11,344 bases of DNA from an uncultured Eubacterium sp. (GCA_934320655.1 CAKRFN010000031.1:1-11344), one strand, 5' to 3'. Positions 1-6,810 are shown, counted from the first letter of the stretch. Numbers and translations are program-made. Notes: generated by a model from the letters alone, not told the origin.

Positions 1-308
1 AAAGCACTTTGATGTTTAAAAAATCTTGTAAATGCAGTACATCCATCTTCAATAGACTTTTTTACAGCTTTTGAATACGCTTCTTTAATCCATACTTTAT
101 CAGGATTATTAGAAATGTACTCATTATTGAGCCATACGCTGAAACTCTTGCCAGTCATAAACTTTTCACCTTTATCGTGTAAAGTTTTGTTGTAACCGAG
201 ATAGAAGTTGTAAACATATCTACAAGTGCCAATAGTCTTGTTAATCTTGATTTTTTGCTCGACTGTCGGATTTATTTCCGTTTTGAAGCTCTTTAGCAAT
301 TTCCTCAT
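1..308 (-). CDS. tnpB: TnpB, IS607-type RNA-guided nuclease, N-terminal part only
   Basis: This reading frame is open from an ATG at 308-306 to the window edge (102 codons), so the gene is partial only because the window ends. The translation has the hallmark TnpB N-terminus: MRKLLKSFKTEINPT, then KTIGTCRYVYNFYLGYN around residues 24-40, then a lysine- and aromatic-rich stretch ending ...TAFTRFFKHQSA. TnpB proteins are RNA-guided DNA endonucleases, ancestors of Cas12, that help keep the element in place. The RuvC residues and the C-terminal zinc finger would be in the missing part. The start overlaps the end of tnpA by 68 nt in another frame, so expression is probably translationally coupled. 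A TTG at 299 is an alternative start. The ATG is preferred because AGAAAGGG lies immediately upstream, though its spacing is short. Confidence 0.85.
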   Translation of the reverse strand, partial: MRKLLKSFKTEINPTVEQKIKINKTIGTCRYVYNFYLGYNKTLHDKGEKFMTGKSFSVWLNNEYISNNPDKVWIKEAYSKAVKKSIEDGCTAFTRFFKHQSA

Positions 309-909
309 CCCTTTCTATTTGTTTTTTATACTTACGAAGTCCATACAACCTGCAAGAGAACACATGAAGTATAGAAACAATATCCTGTACGAGTTCTTCC
401 TGTGGTGATAGTTCTTCATTATTCACTACCGCTATGTTTGTATTAAACTTCATACAGAATTTTTCAAACCAATCATAGCCAAATCTGACAAATCTATCTT
501 TATGTGTAACTATAATAGTTTTGATTTTTTGTTCCATTACTTCATCTAATAATTGATTCCACTTTTTACGATTGTAGTTAAGCCCACTTCCATAATCTTC
601 AATACATTGATCTACAATGATACCTTTAGCATTGCAAAACTGACGTAAAAAAGTTACTTGGTTTTGTAAATCATCTTTTTGGTTTTTTGTAGATACTCTG
701 GCATAAATAACAATCTGACGATTATCGTTTTCAGTATTTATACCCTTAAACTGAAGATATTGGTCATAAGTATAATAACGCCTATCAGTCGGAGTCCGAT
801 TTGCATTCAGAATCCCCTCTCTATCCCAACGTTGTAACGTTTTGACTGAGACACCCAATAATTCAGCAAAATCTTTTGGTTTGTAATTAGTGATATTAGA
901 TGCGTTCAT
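241..909 (-). CDS. tnpA: IS607-family transposase TnpA (serine recombinase with MerR-like HTH)
   Basis: TnpA catalyses excision and insertion of the element through a serine-DNA intermediate. The N-terminus (YKPKDFAELLGVSVKTLQRWDREG) is a MerR-like helix-turn-helix. It is followed by the resolvase catalytic core: IVIYARVSTKNQ holds the nucleophilic serine (Ser73 from this start), and SGLNYNRKKW, THKDRFVRFG and the helix QDIVSILHVFSCRLYG follow. The family is usually about 200-220 residues, and this start gives 222. An in-frame ATG exists at 930, but the sigma-A promoter at 931-959 would start transcription near 924, excluding it. A GGAGGA placed 7 nt before the ATG at 909 fits well. The reading frame is intact, so the enzyme is probably functional. 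Confidence 0.93.
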   Translation of the reverse strand: MNASNITNYKPKDFAELLGVSVKTLQRWDREGILNANRTPTDRRYYTYDQYLQFKGINTENDNRQIVIYARVSTKNQKDDLQNQVTFLRQFCNAKGIIVDQCIEDYGSGLNYNRKKWNQLLDEVMEQKIKTIIVTHKDRFVRFGYDWFEKFCMKFNTNIAVVNNEELSPQEELVQDIVSILHVFSCRLYGLRKYKKQIERDEEIAKELQNGNKSDSRAKNQD

Positions 910-930
910 AACAATATCCTCCATGAGCAT

Positions 931-959
931 ATTTTAACACATTTAATCACTATTGACAA
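931..959 (-). promoter_or_regulatory. sigma-A promoter of tnpA
   Basis: On the minus strand the -35 TTGTCA (959-954) and -10 TAAAAT (936-931) are separated by exactly 17 nt. Transcription would start near 924, giving a short leader that carries the GGAGGA ribosome binding site for the start at 909. Confidence 0.75.
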
Positions 960-1071
960 TGATTTTGATTGCTTAAAGTTCCCTCCTTTCGGGATCATAT
1001 TGCACAGGTGATTGCAAAATTATTTTAAAATATTTGCCGTGGCAGTTGCAGCTAAATTTCTAGCTAAACCT
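960..1071. other. IS607/host junction region with short repeats
   Basis: This gap between the tnpA promoter and the transporter stop codon holds no convincing gene. It contains a 24-nt AT-rich imperfect palindrome (1014-1037, centred on TTTTAAAA), two direct copies of AGCTAAA 12 nt apart (1050-1056 and 1062-1068), and on the minus strand an orphan strong Shine-Dalgarno sequence (GAAAGGAGGG, about 981-990) with no start codon at a usable distance. Subterminal short repeats of this sort could be recombinase binding sites of the element, but no boundary can be proven from one copy. No T-tract follows the palindrome, so it is not a clear terminator for the transporter. Confidence 0.4.
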
Positions 1072-2409
1072 CTAACGCCATGCGAATGTGGCCATTCCAT
1101 AGATAAAGATAAATGCAATCACAATCGGTACAAAATATTTAAAAATCGGTTTCATCCAATTCTGCACTTTCAATCCTTTACCAGTATTGGCTTCCTTGAG
1201 GAAGTTATCCCAGCCCCAGCCAAAACGATAGCAGCAGAACAGTGCCAGAAACAGAGATCCTAACGGCAACACATTGTTCGATACGATAAAGTCCCACAGA
1301 TCAAGCCATACGGTGCCAGCGGCAAAGGGCTGGAAATGCAATACACTGTAGCCTAATGCTGTTGTCAGGGCAAGTAAAAATGTGACAATACCGCATACTA
1401 CGCAGCCCTTTGGTCTTGACCAGCCGGTCAGCTCACGCACCATAGCCAGAATATTTTCACATACGGCAAGCATTGTAGAGAGCGCCGCGAAAATCATAAA
1501 CAGGAAAAACAGCGCGCCCCACCATCTGCCGCCGTTCATGTGATTAAACACATTTGCCATCGTATCAAATAAAAGGCTCGGACCGGCATTGACCTCCAGC
1601 CCGTAGGTGTAGCAGGCAGGAAACATAATGACTCCGGCGATCACCGCTACCAGCGTGTCCAACAGGATGATATGAATGGATTCGCCCATGAGTGAACGGT
1701 TTTTCTCGATATAGCTGCCGAAGATCGCCATGCCACCCATTCCGGTGGACAGTGTGAAAAATGCCTGATTCATCGCCCCGACTACGACAGAGCCGTTGAG
1801 CTTGGAGAAGTCCGGAATCAGGTAAAAAGACAGACCGGCAGCAGCGCCGTCTAACGTCAGGCTGTGAACTGCCAGCACGAGCATAAGAATAATGAGCGCC
1901 AGCATCATATATTTGGTGATCCGCTCCAGTCCGTTTTGCAGGTGGAAACTCAGGATCACGAACGTGACAATGATTGTGACCAGCAGATAGGTGACATTGA
2001 CCGACGGATCGGCAATCATGGACTCAAATCCAAAGCTGGCATTCTGTCCGGTGAGAAATTTTACAAAATAATAGATGATCCATCCGGTCACGACCGAGTA
2101 GAACGCGATCAGCGATACATTTCCGATCAGGCAGATCGCACCGGGAATCCGCCAGCGTTTTCCACCGCCGGAGAGCTTTTCATACATGTATAAAGGGCTG
2201 GTCTGCGCAGCGCGCCCGACACTCAGCTCCATGATCATCGCAGGCAGTCCGAGCAGCAGCAGGCATAAAATATATACCAGCATAAAGCTGCCGCCTCCGT
2301 TTTGTCCGCACATCCACGGGAATTTCCATACGTTTCCACATCCGATCGCACAACCGGCTGAGAGCATGATAAAGCCCAGTCTGCTGCCGAGACGTTCTCT
2401 TTTTTCCAT
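1072..2409 (-). CDS. sodium-dependent transporter, NSS (SNF) family
   Basis: This is an integral membrane symporter of the neurotransmitter:sodium symporter family (relatives LeuT, MhsT, TnaT), which uses the sodium gradient to import amino acids or similar small molecules. At 445 residues it matches the short bacterial members with about 11 helices. Diagnostic motifs are present: the unwound TM1 sequence AIGCGNVWKFPW (residues 21-32), the TM2 ELSVGR (61-66), the TM6 substrate segment QAFFTLSTGMGGM (215-227) and the TM8 sodium-site region AALSTMLAVCE (308-318). The substrate cannot be read from sequence alone. The start has an AGAAAGGAA ribosome binding site about 11 nt upstream. The gene has its own promoter and diverges from the deacetylase. 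The IS607 element lies just past its stop codon and does not appear to have truncated it. Confidence 0.92.
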   Translation of the reverse strand: MEKRERLGSRLGFIMLSAGCAIGCGNVWKFPWMCGQNGGGSFMLVYILCLLLLGLPAMIMELSVGRAAQTSPLYMYEKLSGGGKRWRIPGAICLIGNVSLIAFYSVVTGWIIYYFVKFLTGQNASFGFESMIADPSVNVTYLLVTIIVTFVILSFHLQNGLERITKYMMLALIILMLVLAVHSLTLDGAAAGLSFYLIPDFSKLNGSVVVGAMNQAFFTLSTGMGGMAIFGSYIEKNRSLMGESIHIILLDTLVAVIAGVIMFPACYTYGLEVNAGPSLLFDTMANVFNHMNGGRWWGALFFLFMIFAALSTMLAVCENILAMVRELTGWSRPKGCVVCGIVTFLLALTTALGYSVLHFQPFAAGTVWLDLWDFIVSNNVLPLGSLFLALFCCYRFGWGWDNFLKEANTGKGLKVQNWMKPIFKYFVPIVIAFIFIYGMATFAWR

Positions 2410-2451
2410 TTATCTTAGATTCCTTTCTGTATTCATAGGCAATACTTGTAC

Positions 2452-2480
2452 ATTATATTATTATTTGGCAGAATTGTAAA
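2452..2480 (-). promoter_or_regulatory. sigma-A promoter of the NSS transporter
   Basis: On the minus strand the -35 TTTACA (2480-2475) and -10 TATAAT (2457-2452) have a 17-nt spacer. This is about 40 nt upstream of the transporter start. It lies close to, and back to back with, the deacetylase promoter elements at 2499-2507. Confidence 0.75.
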
Positions 2481-2498
2481 ACGAAACCGGATAAAAGG

Positions 2499-2507
2499 TG
2501 TTATACT
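2499..2507 (+). promoter_or_regulatory. extended -10 promoter of the polysaccharide deacetylase
   Basis: The sequence TGTTATACT is an extended -10 element (TG, one base, TATACT). No good -35 lies 16-18 nt upstream, and a TTGTAA at 2474-2479 is too far away. The element is about 25 nt before the deacetylase start codon, so the mRNA would have a short leader that carries AAGGGG. Confidence 0.5.
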
Positions 2508-2532
2508 ATATAAAAGGCAAAAGGGGAACGTT

Positions 2533-3660
2533 ATGAATTTACAAAAGATAGCAAAAAAAATATCCATTCTGTTATTGTGTGCGGTAGTTGTGGGAGATTC
2601 GGGTACAGCCGTGTCCTATGCGGCTGAGGCGGGCTGCAGCGGAAGCGTCTGCATCGAGGATGAAGACGTTGATGCAGAGTACGGGGACAGTGATGATCCG
2701 GAATACGGCGATGATGATACCGGGGAGATCCAGATCACAGAAAGACCGTCAAAACCTGTAAAACCGATAAAACTTGGTCAGACAAACAGTCTTGTGGCGC
2801 AGGCAGTCAAAAACGGCATCAGGCTGACCTGGAAAAAGACCGCGAAAGCACAGAAATATGAGGTCTACAGGAAACTAGCGGGCAAAGGCAGTTACCGTAA
2901 GATCAAGACTGTAAAGAGCCATACATATACGGATCAGACAGCAAAATACGGTGTGGCTTACCGCTACCGTGTGAGAGCTATTGCCAGTGCCAACGGTAAA
3001 ACCTACACCGGTAAATACAGCGAATCACAGAAGATGCTTACTTATCGGATTGATCCGAAAAAACCGATGGTGGCATTGACATTTGATGATGGACCGAGTC
3101 AGTACACACCGCGGATTCTGGACAGTCTGCAAAAAAACGAAGGGCATGCTACGTTTTTTGAGATGGGAAACCGGGTAGGTTCTTATCCGCAGACCGTACA
3201 GAGAATCTATCAGATGGGCTGCGAGATCGGCAGCCATTCGTATGATCACCCGGTATTGGGTAATGCATCGGTGTCGACGATCACCAGCCAGCTCTCCCGC
3301 ACGGACAGAAATATAAAGAAACTGACCGGGACAGCGCCGGCGCTGTTTCGTCCGCCGTATGGATCGGTCGGAACCAATCTGCGTAATTCTGCGGGAAAGC
3401 CGCTGATTTTTTGGTCAGTTGATACATTGGACTGGAAATACCGGGATTCAAACCGCGTGTACAATCATGTCATGAGTAATGTCAGGGACGGAGATATTAT
3501 ACTGATGCATGATCTGTATTCGAGTACGGCGGACGCTGTGGAGCGTATGATACCGGAATTGAAGAAAAAGGGTTATCAACTGGTGACGGTATCCGAACTG
3601 GCGCAGTATCGCAAGGTGAATTTGACATCCGGTGAGCGTTATTCTCAGATGCGTCCATAG
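2533..3660 (+). CDS. secreted polysaccharide deacetylase (CE4/NodB) with fibronectin III-like domain
   Basis: This is a predicted exported metal-dependent deacetylase that removes acetyl groups from cell-wall or other N-acetylated glycans. The ATG at 2533 is chosen over an upstream in-frame ATG at 2446 because AAGGGG lies 6 nt before it and a signal peptide begins there (basic start, hydrophobic residues about 11-21, likely cleavage after SYA, residue 30). Next come a very acidic linker (about 41-66, with EYGDSDD and EYGDDD in near-tandem), a fibronectin type III-like domain (about 80-170) and the NodB domain (about 174-360). All five catalytic motifs are visible: TFDDGPS (Asp185/Asp186), HSYDH (His235, His239), RPPYG (273-277), DTLDW (297-301) and LMHD (His326). 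The enzyme should be active. The exact glycan substrate is not evident. Confidence 0.93.
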   Translation: MNLQKIAKKISILLLCAVVVGDSGTAVSYAAEAGCSGSVCIEDEDVDAEYGDSDDPEYGDDDTGEIQITERPSKPVKPIKLGQTNSLVAQAVKNGIRLTWKKTAKAQKYEVYRKLAGKGSYRKIKTVKSHTYTDQTAKYGVAYRYRVRAIASANGKTYTGKYSESQKMLTYRIDPKKPMVALTFDDGPSQYTPRILDSLQKNEGHATFFEMGNRVGSYPQTVQRIYQMGCEIGSHSYDHPVLGNASVSTITSQLSRTDRNIKKLTGTAPALFRPPYGSVGTNLRNSAGKPLIFWSVDTLDWKYRDSNRVYNHVMSNVRDGDIILMHDLYSSTADAVERMIPELKKKGYQLVTVSELAQYRKVNLTSGERYSQMRP

Positions 3661-3665
3661 AGCGA

Positions 3666-3694
3666 TTGACAAAACGTGGAGAAGCCGTTATAAT
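3666..3694 (+). promoter_or_regulatory. consensus sigma-A promoter of the SRP RNA gene
   Basis: A perfect TTGACA (3666-3671), 17-nt spacer and perfect TATAAT (3689-3694). Predicted initiation is near 3701, exactly where the SRP RNA terminal stem begins. The -35 starts only 5 nt after the deacetylase stop codon. Confidence 0.9.
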
Positions 3695-3700
3695 GAAATC

Positions 3701-3965
3701 TCCGGGCAACTGGGGTGTTAGCGGTACCCTGTACCAGCAATCCGCTATAGCTGGAGCGATGTTCTGCCCCGGGTCTTATCATTGTGAAGCAGCCCTTTGT
3801 AAGCGGCGTAGACGTTTGGGTCTTGCGCAATAGGAACCTGCGAACCGTGTCAGGTCAGGAATGGAGCAGCACTAAACAGGAGCTCTTATGTGCCGCGAGG
3901 GTGCCTGGGCTGAGCTGGCTGCAGAGGTAACGTTCATGGTGGAGATTCAAAGCAGAGCGCCCGGT
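3701..3965 (+). ncRNA. ffs: SRP RNA (large bacterial type, scRNA/ffs)
   Basis: This is the RNA scaffold of the signal recognition particle, which with Ffh targets membrane and secreted proteins. The signature helix 8 lies at 3849-3870 (GTCAGG...GGAA...AGCAGC), where Ffh binds. The GGAA tetraloop is at 3858-3861. The 5' end CCGGGC (3702-3707) pairs with GCCCGG (3959-3964), defining a molecule of about 265 nt, the length of the Bacillus-type RNA that includes an Alu domain. The GGTGTTAGCGG stretch near 3715 resembles the Alu-domain 5' region of clostridial homologues. The pair closing the tetraloop is A-U instead of the usual C-G. A consensus promoter and an intrinsic terminator flank the gene. 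Confidence 0.93.
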
Positions 3966-3985
3966 AAAAAATATATTCAAAATAT

Positions 3986-4026
3986 ACCTGACTTTTATCC
4001 GATTTTGGGGAAAGGTCAGGTTTTTT
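3986..4026 (+). terminator. intrinsic terminator of the SRP RNA gene
   Basis: ACCTGAC (3986-3992) pairs with GTCAGGT (4015-4021), with partial further pairing inside the loop (CTTT with AAAG). A T-run follows (4021-4026). Confidence 0.85.
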
Positions 4027-4079
4027 AATATCAAGTGTGGGCATGATATACATATACCTGATCCCGAATATTTTTTATA

Positions 4080-4108
4080 TTGAGCCTGAATCGGAAATCA
4101 TATATAAT
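4080..4108 (+). promoter_or_regulatory. sigma-A promoter of the pfk-dnaX-ybaB-recR run
   Basis: TTGAGC (4080-4085), a 17-nt spacer and TATAAT (4103-4108). It lies 42 nt before the pfk start and is the only clear promoter I see upstream of pfk and dnaX. Confidence 0.7.
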
Positions 4109-4150
4109 GATACATAGGGACAAAACACTCTAAGGAAAGGAACGAATGAT

Positions 4151-5224
4151 ATGAAAAGAATTGGTTTATTGACGAGTGGCGGTGATTGTCAGGCACTGAA
4201 CGCAGCGATGCGCGGTGTGGTAAAGGGTCTGAGCGAAAATGCAGACGAGTTGGAGGTATATGGATTCCTGAATGGCTACAAGGGTCTGATCTACGGAAAT
4301 TATAAGCTGCTGACCTCGGCAGATTTTTCCGGAATTCTCACAAAGGGAGGAACGATCCTCGGATCTTCGCGTCAGCCGTTCAAGCTCATGCGCGTGCCGG
4401 ATGAGAACGGATTGGACAAGGTCGAGGCGATGAAACAGAACTACTACAAGCTGAATCTGGACTGCCTTGTGATCCTCGGTGGAAACGGAACACAGAAGAC
4501 CGCAAATCTGCTGCGCGAGGAAGGTCTGAATGTGATCCATCTGCCTAAGACGATCGATAACGACATTTACGGCACGGATGTGACCTTCGGTTTTCAGAGT
4601 GCGATCAATATCGCGTGTGATGCGATCGACTGCATCCATACGACAGCCGCTTCACATAACCGCGTATTTATCGTTGAGGTTATGGGACATAAGGTTGGCT
4701 GGCTGACCTTATACGCAGGTATGGCTTCCGGTGCAGACATCATCCTGCTTCCGGAGATCCCTTATGACATCGATAAAGTCATCGAGGCGATCGACAAGCG
4801 TACAAAGGCAGGCAAGGGCTTTACGATCCTCGCAGTTGCAGAGGGCGCGATTTCCAAAGAGGATGCCCTGCTTTCCAAGAAAGAATATAAAAAGAAGCTG
4901 GAAAACTACAAATATCCGTCTGTTTCCTATGAGATCGCGGATATGATCAAGGAAAAGACCGGCATCGAGGTACGTGTCACTGTTCCCGGACATACACAGC
5001 GCGGCGGCAGCCCGTGTGCCTATGACCGTGTGCTCTGTACCAGACTTGGCGCAGAGGGCGCGCGTGCGATCATGGATGGTGACTACGGCGTGATGATCGC
5101 GATGGTCAACGGCAAGATCAAGCGCGTACCGTTAGAGGATGTGGCAGGAAAGCTCAAGGTCGTAGATCCTGATTCACAGATTATCAAGCAGGCAAAATAT
5201 GTAGGAATCAGTTTTGGTGATTAG
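4151..5224 (+). CDS. pfkA: 6-phosphofructokinase (group III / mixed-substrate type)
   Basis: This cytoplasmic glycolytic enzyme phosphorylates fructose 6-phosphate to fructose 1,6-bisphosphate. The 357-residue chain has the PFK landmarks: GGDCQALN (10-17) at the phosphoryl-donor site, LGGNGT (109-114), the catalytic PKTIDND (132-138, base Asp136), MGH (178-180), and GHTQRGGSP (280-288). At the two positions used to separate ATP from pyrophosphate enzymes it has Gly113 (ATP-like) and Lys133 (pyrophosphate-like). This mix is typical of group III enzymes, so the donor is uncertain. The residue before Gly113 is Asn, where E. coli PfkA has the metal-binding Asp103. AAGGAAAGG lies 10 nt before the ATG. 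The stop codon is 2 nt from the dnaX start, implying coupled translation. Confidence 0.93.
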   Translation: MKRIGLLTSGGDCQALNAAMRGVVKGLSENADELEVYGFLNGYKGLIYGNYKLLTSADFSGILTKGGTILGSSRQPFKLMRVPDENGLDKVEAMKQNYYKLNLDCLVILGGNGTQKTANLLREEGLNVIHLPKTIDNDIYGTDVTFGFQSAINIACDAIDCIHTTAASHNRVFIVEVMGHKVGWLTLYAGMASGADIILLPEIPYDIDKVIEAIDKRTKAGKGFTILAVAEGAISKEDALLSKKEYKKKLENYKYPSVSYEIADMIKEKTGIEVRVTVPGHTQRGGSPCAYDRVLCTRLGAEGARAIMDGDYGVMIAMVNGKIKRVPLEDVAGKLKVVDPDSQIIKQAKYVGISFGD

Positions 5225-5226
5225 TT

Positions 5227-6810
5227 ATGGCTTATACGGCGTTATATCGAAAGTTCCGTCCGAATGAATTTGAGGATGTCAAAGGGCAGGAGCACATCGT
5301 AACGACACTGAAAAACCAGATAAAAGCAGATCGGATCGGACATGCGTACCTCTTTTGCGGTACGCGTGGAACCGGTAAGACGACAGTGGCAAAGATATTT
5401 GCGAAAGCCGTGAATTGTGAACACCCGGTAGACGGCAGCCCTTGCGGGACTTGTGCTTCCTGCAAGGCTATCGCTGCCGGGAGTTCTATGAATGTCATAG
5501 AGATCGATGCGGCATCCAACAACGGTGTGGACAACATCCGTGAGATCCGCGAGGAAGTCAATTATTCCCCGACGGAAGGGCGGTTCAAGGTCTACATCAT
5601 CGATGAGGTGCATATGCTCTCCATAGGAGCGTTCAATGCGCTACTCAAGACGTTGGAGGAGCCGCCGTCCTATGTCATTTTCATTCTGGCGACGACGGAG
5701 GCGCACAAAATACCGATTACGATTCTTTCGAGATGCCAGCGCTATGATTTCCGGCGTATTTCGATCGATACGATCGCAGACCGGTTAAACGATCTGATCG
5801 CGCGGGAAGGTGTCGAGGCGGAGGAAAAGGCGATCCGCTACGTCGCAAAGGCGGCAGACGGATCAATGCGTGACGCACTCAGTCTGCTCGATCAGTGTAT
5901 CGCCTTTTATCTTGGTCAGAGGCTGACCTACGATCATGTGCTGGAAGTGCTCGGTGCAGTCGATACGGAGGTTTTTTCCGCGTTGCTGCGAAAATTGTTG
6001 AAAAAAGATATTTCCGGCTGTATTGCACAACTGGAGGAGCTGGTCATACAGGGCAGGGAATTGGGACAGTTTGTAATAGATTTTACATGGTATCTGCGCA
6101 ATCTGCTGCTCATGCAGAGTGCAGACGATATGGAGGAAGTGCTGGACATGTCCAGTGAAAACCTCAAGCTGTTAAAGGAAGAAGCACAGATGGTCAAGCC
6201 GGAAGTGCTGGTGCGCTATATACAGGTGTGTTCTGCGCTGTCGAACCAGATCCGTTATTCGACGCAGAAGCGGATTCTGATCGAGATAGCGATCATCAAG
6301 CTCTGCCGTCCGGCGATGGAGCAGGATCTGTCCAGCGTGTTACAGCGGTTGGATGATCTGGAAAAGCGGCTGGAACAGGGTGTTTATGTAGAGGCAGCTC
6401 CGGCAGCGCATCCGGCGGGAGGTTCATCCGGTGCAGAACCCGCGCAGACAGCGGTCAGAAAGCGACCCGAACTGCCGAAAGCAGTGTCCGAGGACATCCG
6501 ACAGCTCGTGAAAAACTGGAATCTGGTGCTCGGAGATCTGGGCGGACTTGCCCGTAATTACTTAAAACAGGCGCATTTGTCAGTCGAAGGTGAGAATACA
6601 TTGCTCATTGTCCACGATGATCCGGTCGCGGTCGCGTGTCTGAATGAGGAAGAACGGCTTGCCGAGATCCGGCAGGCGATCGAAAAAAATACAGGAAAAC
6701 AAGTCGATATCCATATTACTGCGAACGAGAGTGGACAGCCCTTCGGGGATGTCTATGCGAATCTTGAGGATCTCATACAGATGGATATTGTTGTAGAAGA
6801 AGATGATTAG
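5227..6810 (+). CDS. dnaX: DNA polymerase III subunit gamma/tau
   Basis: DnaX is the ATPase of the replicative clamp loader and, through its C-terminus, connects polymerase cores to the helicase. The AAA+ parts are clear: Walker A GTRGTGKT (45-52), a zinc site of Cys64, Cys73, Cys76 and Cys79, Walker B IIDEVH (124-129), sensor 1 LATTE (154-158), arginine finger SRC (168-170) and sensor 2 GSMRDALSLLDQ (212-223). A Pro/Ala/Gly-rich hinge (about 394-415) separates the collar domain from the C-terminal tau domain. The length of 527 residues is normal for Clostridia. The start is 2 nt after the pfk stop, and a weak GGTGA inside the end of pfk serves as ribosome binding site. ybaB and recR follow in the classic order. 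I see no convincing programmed frameshift that would make a separate gamma form. Confidence 0.96.
   Translation: MAYTALYRKFRPNEFEDVKGQEHIVTTLKNQIKADRIGHAYLFCGTRGTGKTTVAKIFAKAVNCEHPVDGSPCGTCASCKAIAAGSSMNVIEIDAASNNGVDNIREIREEVNYSPTEGRFKVYIIDEVHMLSIGAFNALLKTLEEPPSYVIFILATTEAHKIPITILSRCQRYDFRRISIDTIADRLNDLIAREGVEAEEKAIRYVAKAADGSMRDALSLLDQCIAFYLGQRLTYDHVLEVLGAVDTEVFSALLRKLLKKDISGCIAQLEELVIQGRELGQFVIDFTWYLRNLLLMQSADDMEEVLDMSSENLKLLKEEAQMVKPEVLVRYIQVCSALSNQIRYSTQKRILIEIAIIKLCRPAMEQDLSSVLQRLDDLEKRLEQGVYVEAAPAAHPAGGSSGAEPAQTAVRKRPELPKAVSEDIRQLVKNWNLVLGDLGGLARNYLKQAHLSVEGENTLLIVHDDPVAVACLNEEERLAEIRQAIEKNTGKQVDIHITANESGQPFGDVYANLEDLIQMDIVVEEDD

Larger units (their letters stand above)
1..1000 (-). mobile_element. 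IS607-family insertion sequence (partial, runs off left edge)
   Basis: The element is recognised by its gene pair: a serine recombinase with a MerR-type N-terminal helix-turn-helix (TnpA), followed in the same direction by an overlapping TnpB. This arrangement defines the IS607 family. Its DNA is visibly more AT-rich than the host genes from 1072 onward, which suggests recent acquisition. The far end lies outside the window. The end on the tnpA side must fall between the tnpA promoter (about 960) and the transporter stop codon (1072), but I cannot fix it. IS607 elements make no target duplication and have no conserved terminal inverted repeats, so the right coordinate is approximate. It inserted just downstream of the transporter gene. 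Confidence 0.8.

Noticed and set aside
1012..1263. Plus-strand reading frame beginning with a short hydrophobic peptide, which looks a little like a small autoinducer precursor
   Set aside because: Most of it overlaps the transporter C-terminus in antisense, it begins with TTG and lacks a ribosome binding site. The resemblance covers only about 20 residues.
2446..2532. Upstream in-frame ATG extending the deacetylase by 29 residues
   Set aside because: It would place charged sequence before the signal peptide and begins upstream of the predicted transcription start.
4146..4154. Minimal ORF ATG ATA TGA overlapping the pfk start
   Set aside because: Probably chance. The ribosome binding site is better placed for the pfk ATG at 4151.
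5998..6009. Run of six A in dnaX (TTG AAA AAA GAT) as a possible frameshift site
   Set aside because: The reading phase is wrong for an X-XXY-YYZ slip, and termination there would remove the collar domain.
6679..6690. Heptamer A AAA AAT in dnaX, in the correct phase for a -1 ribosomal slip
   Set aside because: It lies very late (around residue 486), the -1 frame has no early stop, and I see no stimulating upstream Shine-Dalgarno or strong downstream hairpin. It would not generate a gamma-like product.
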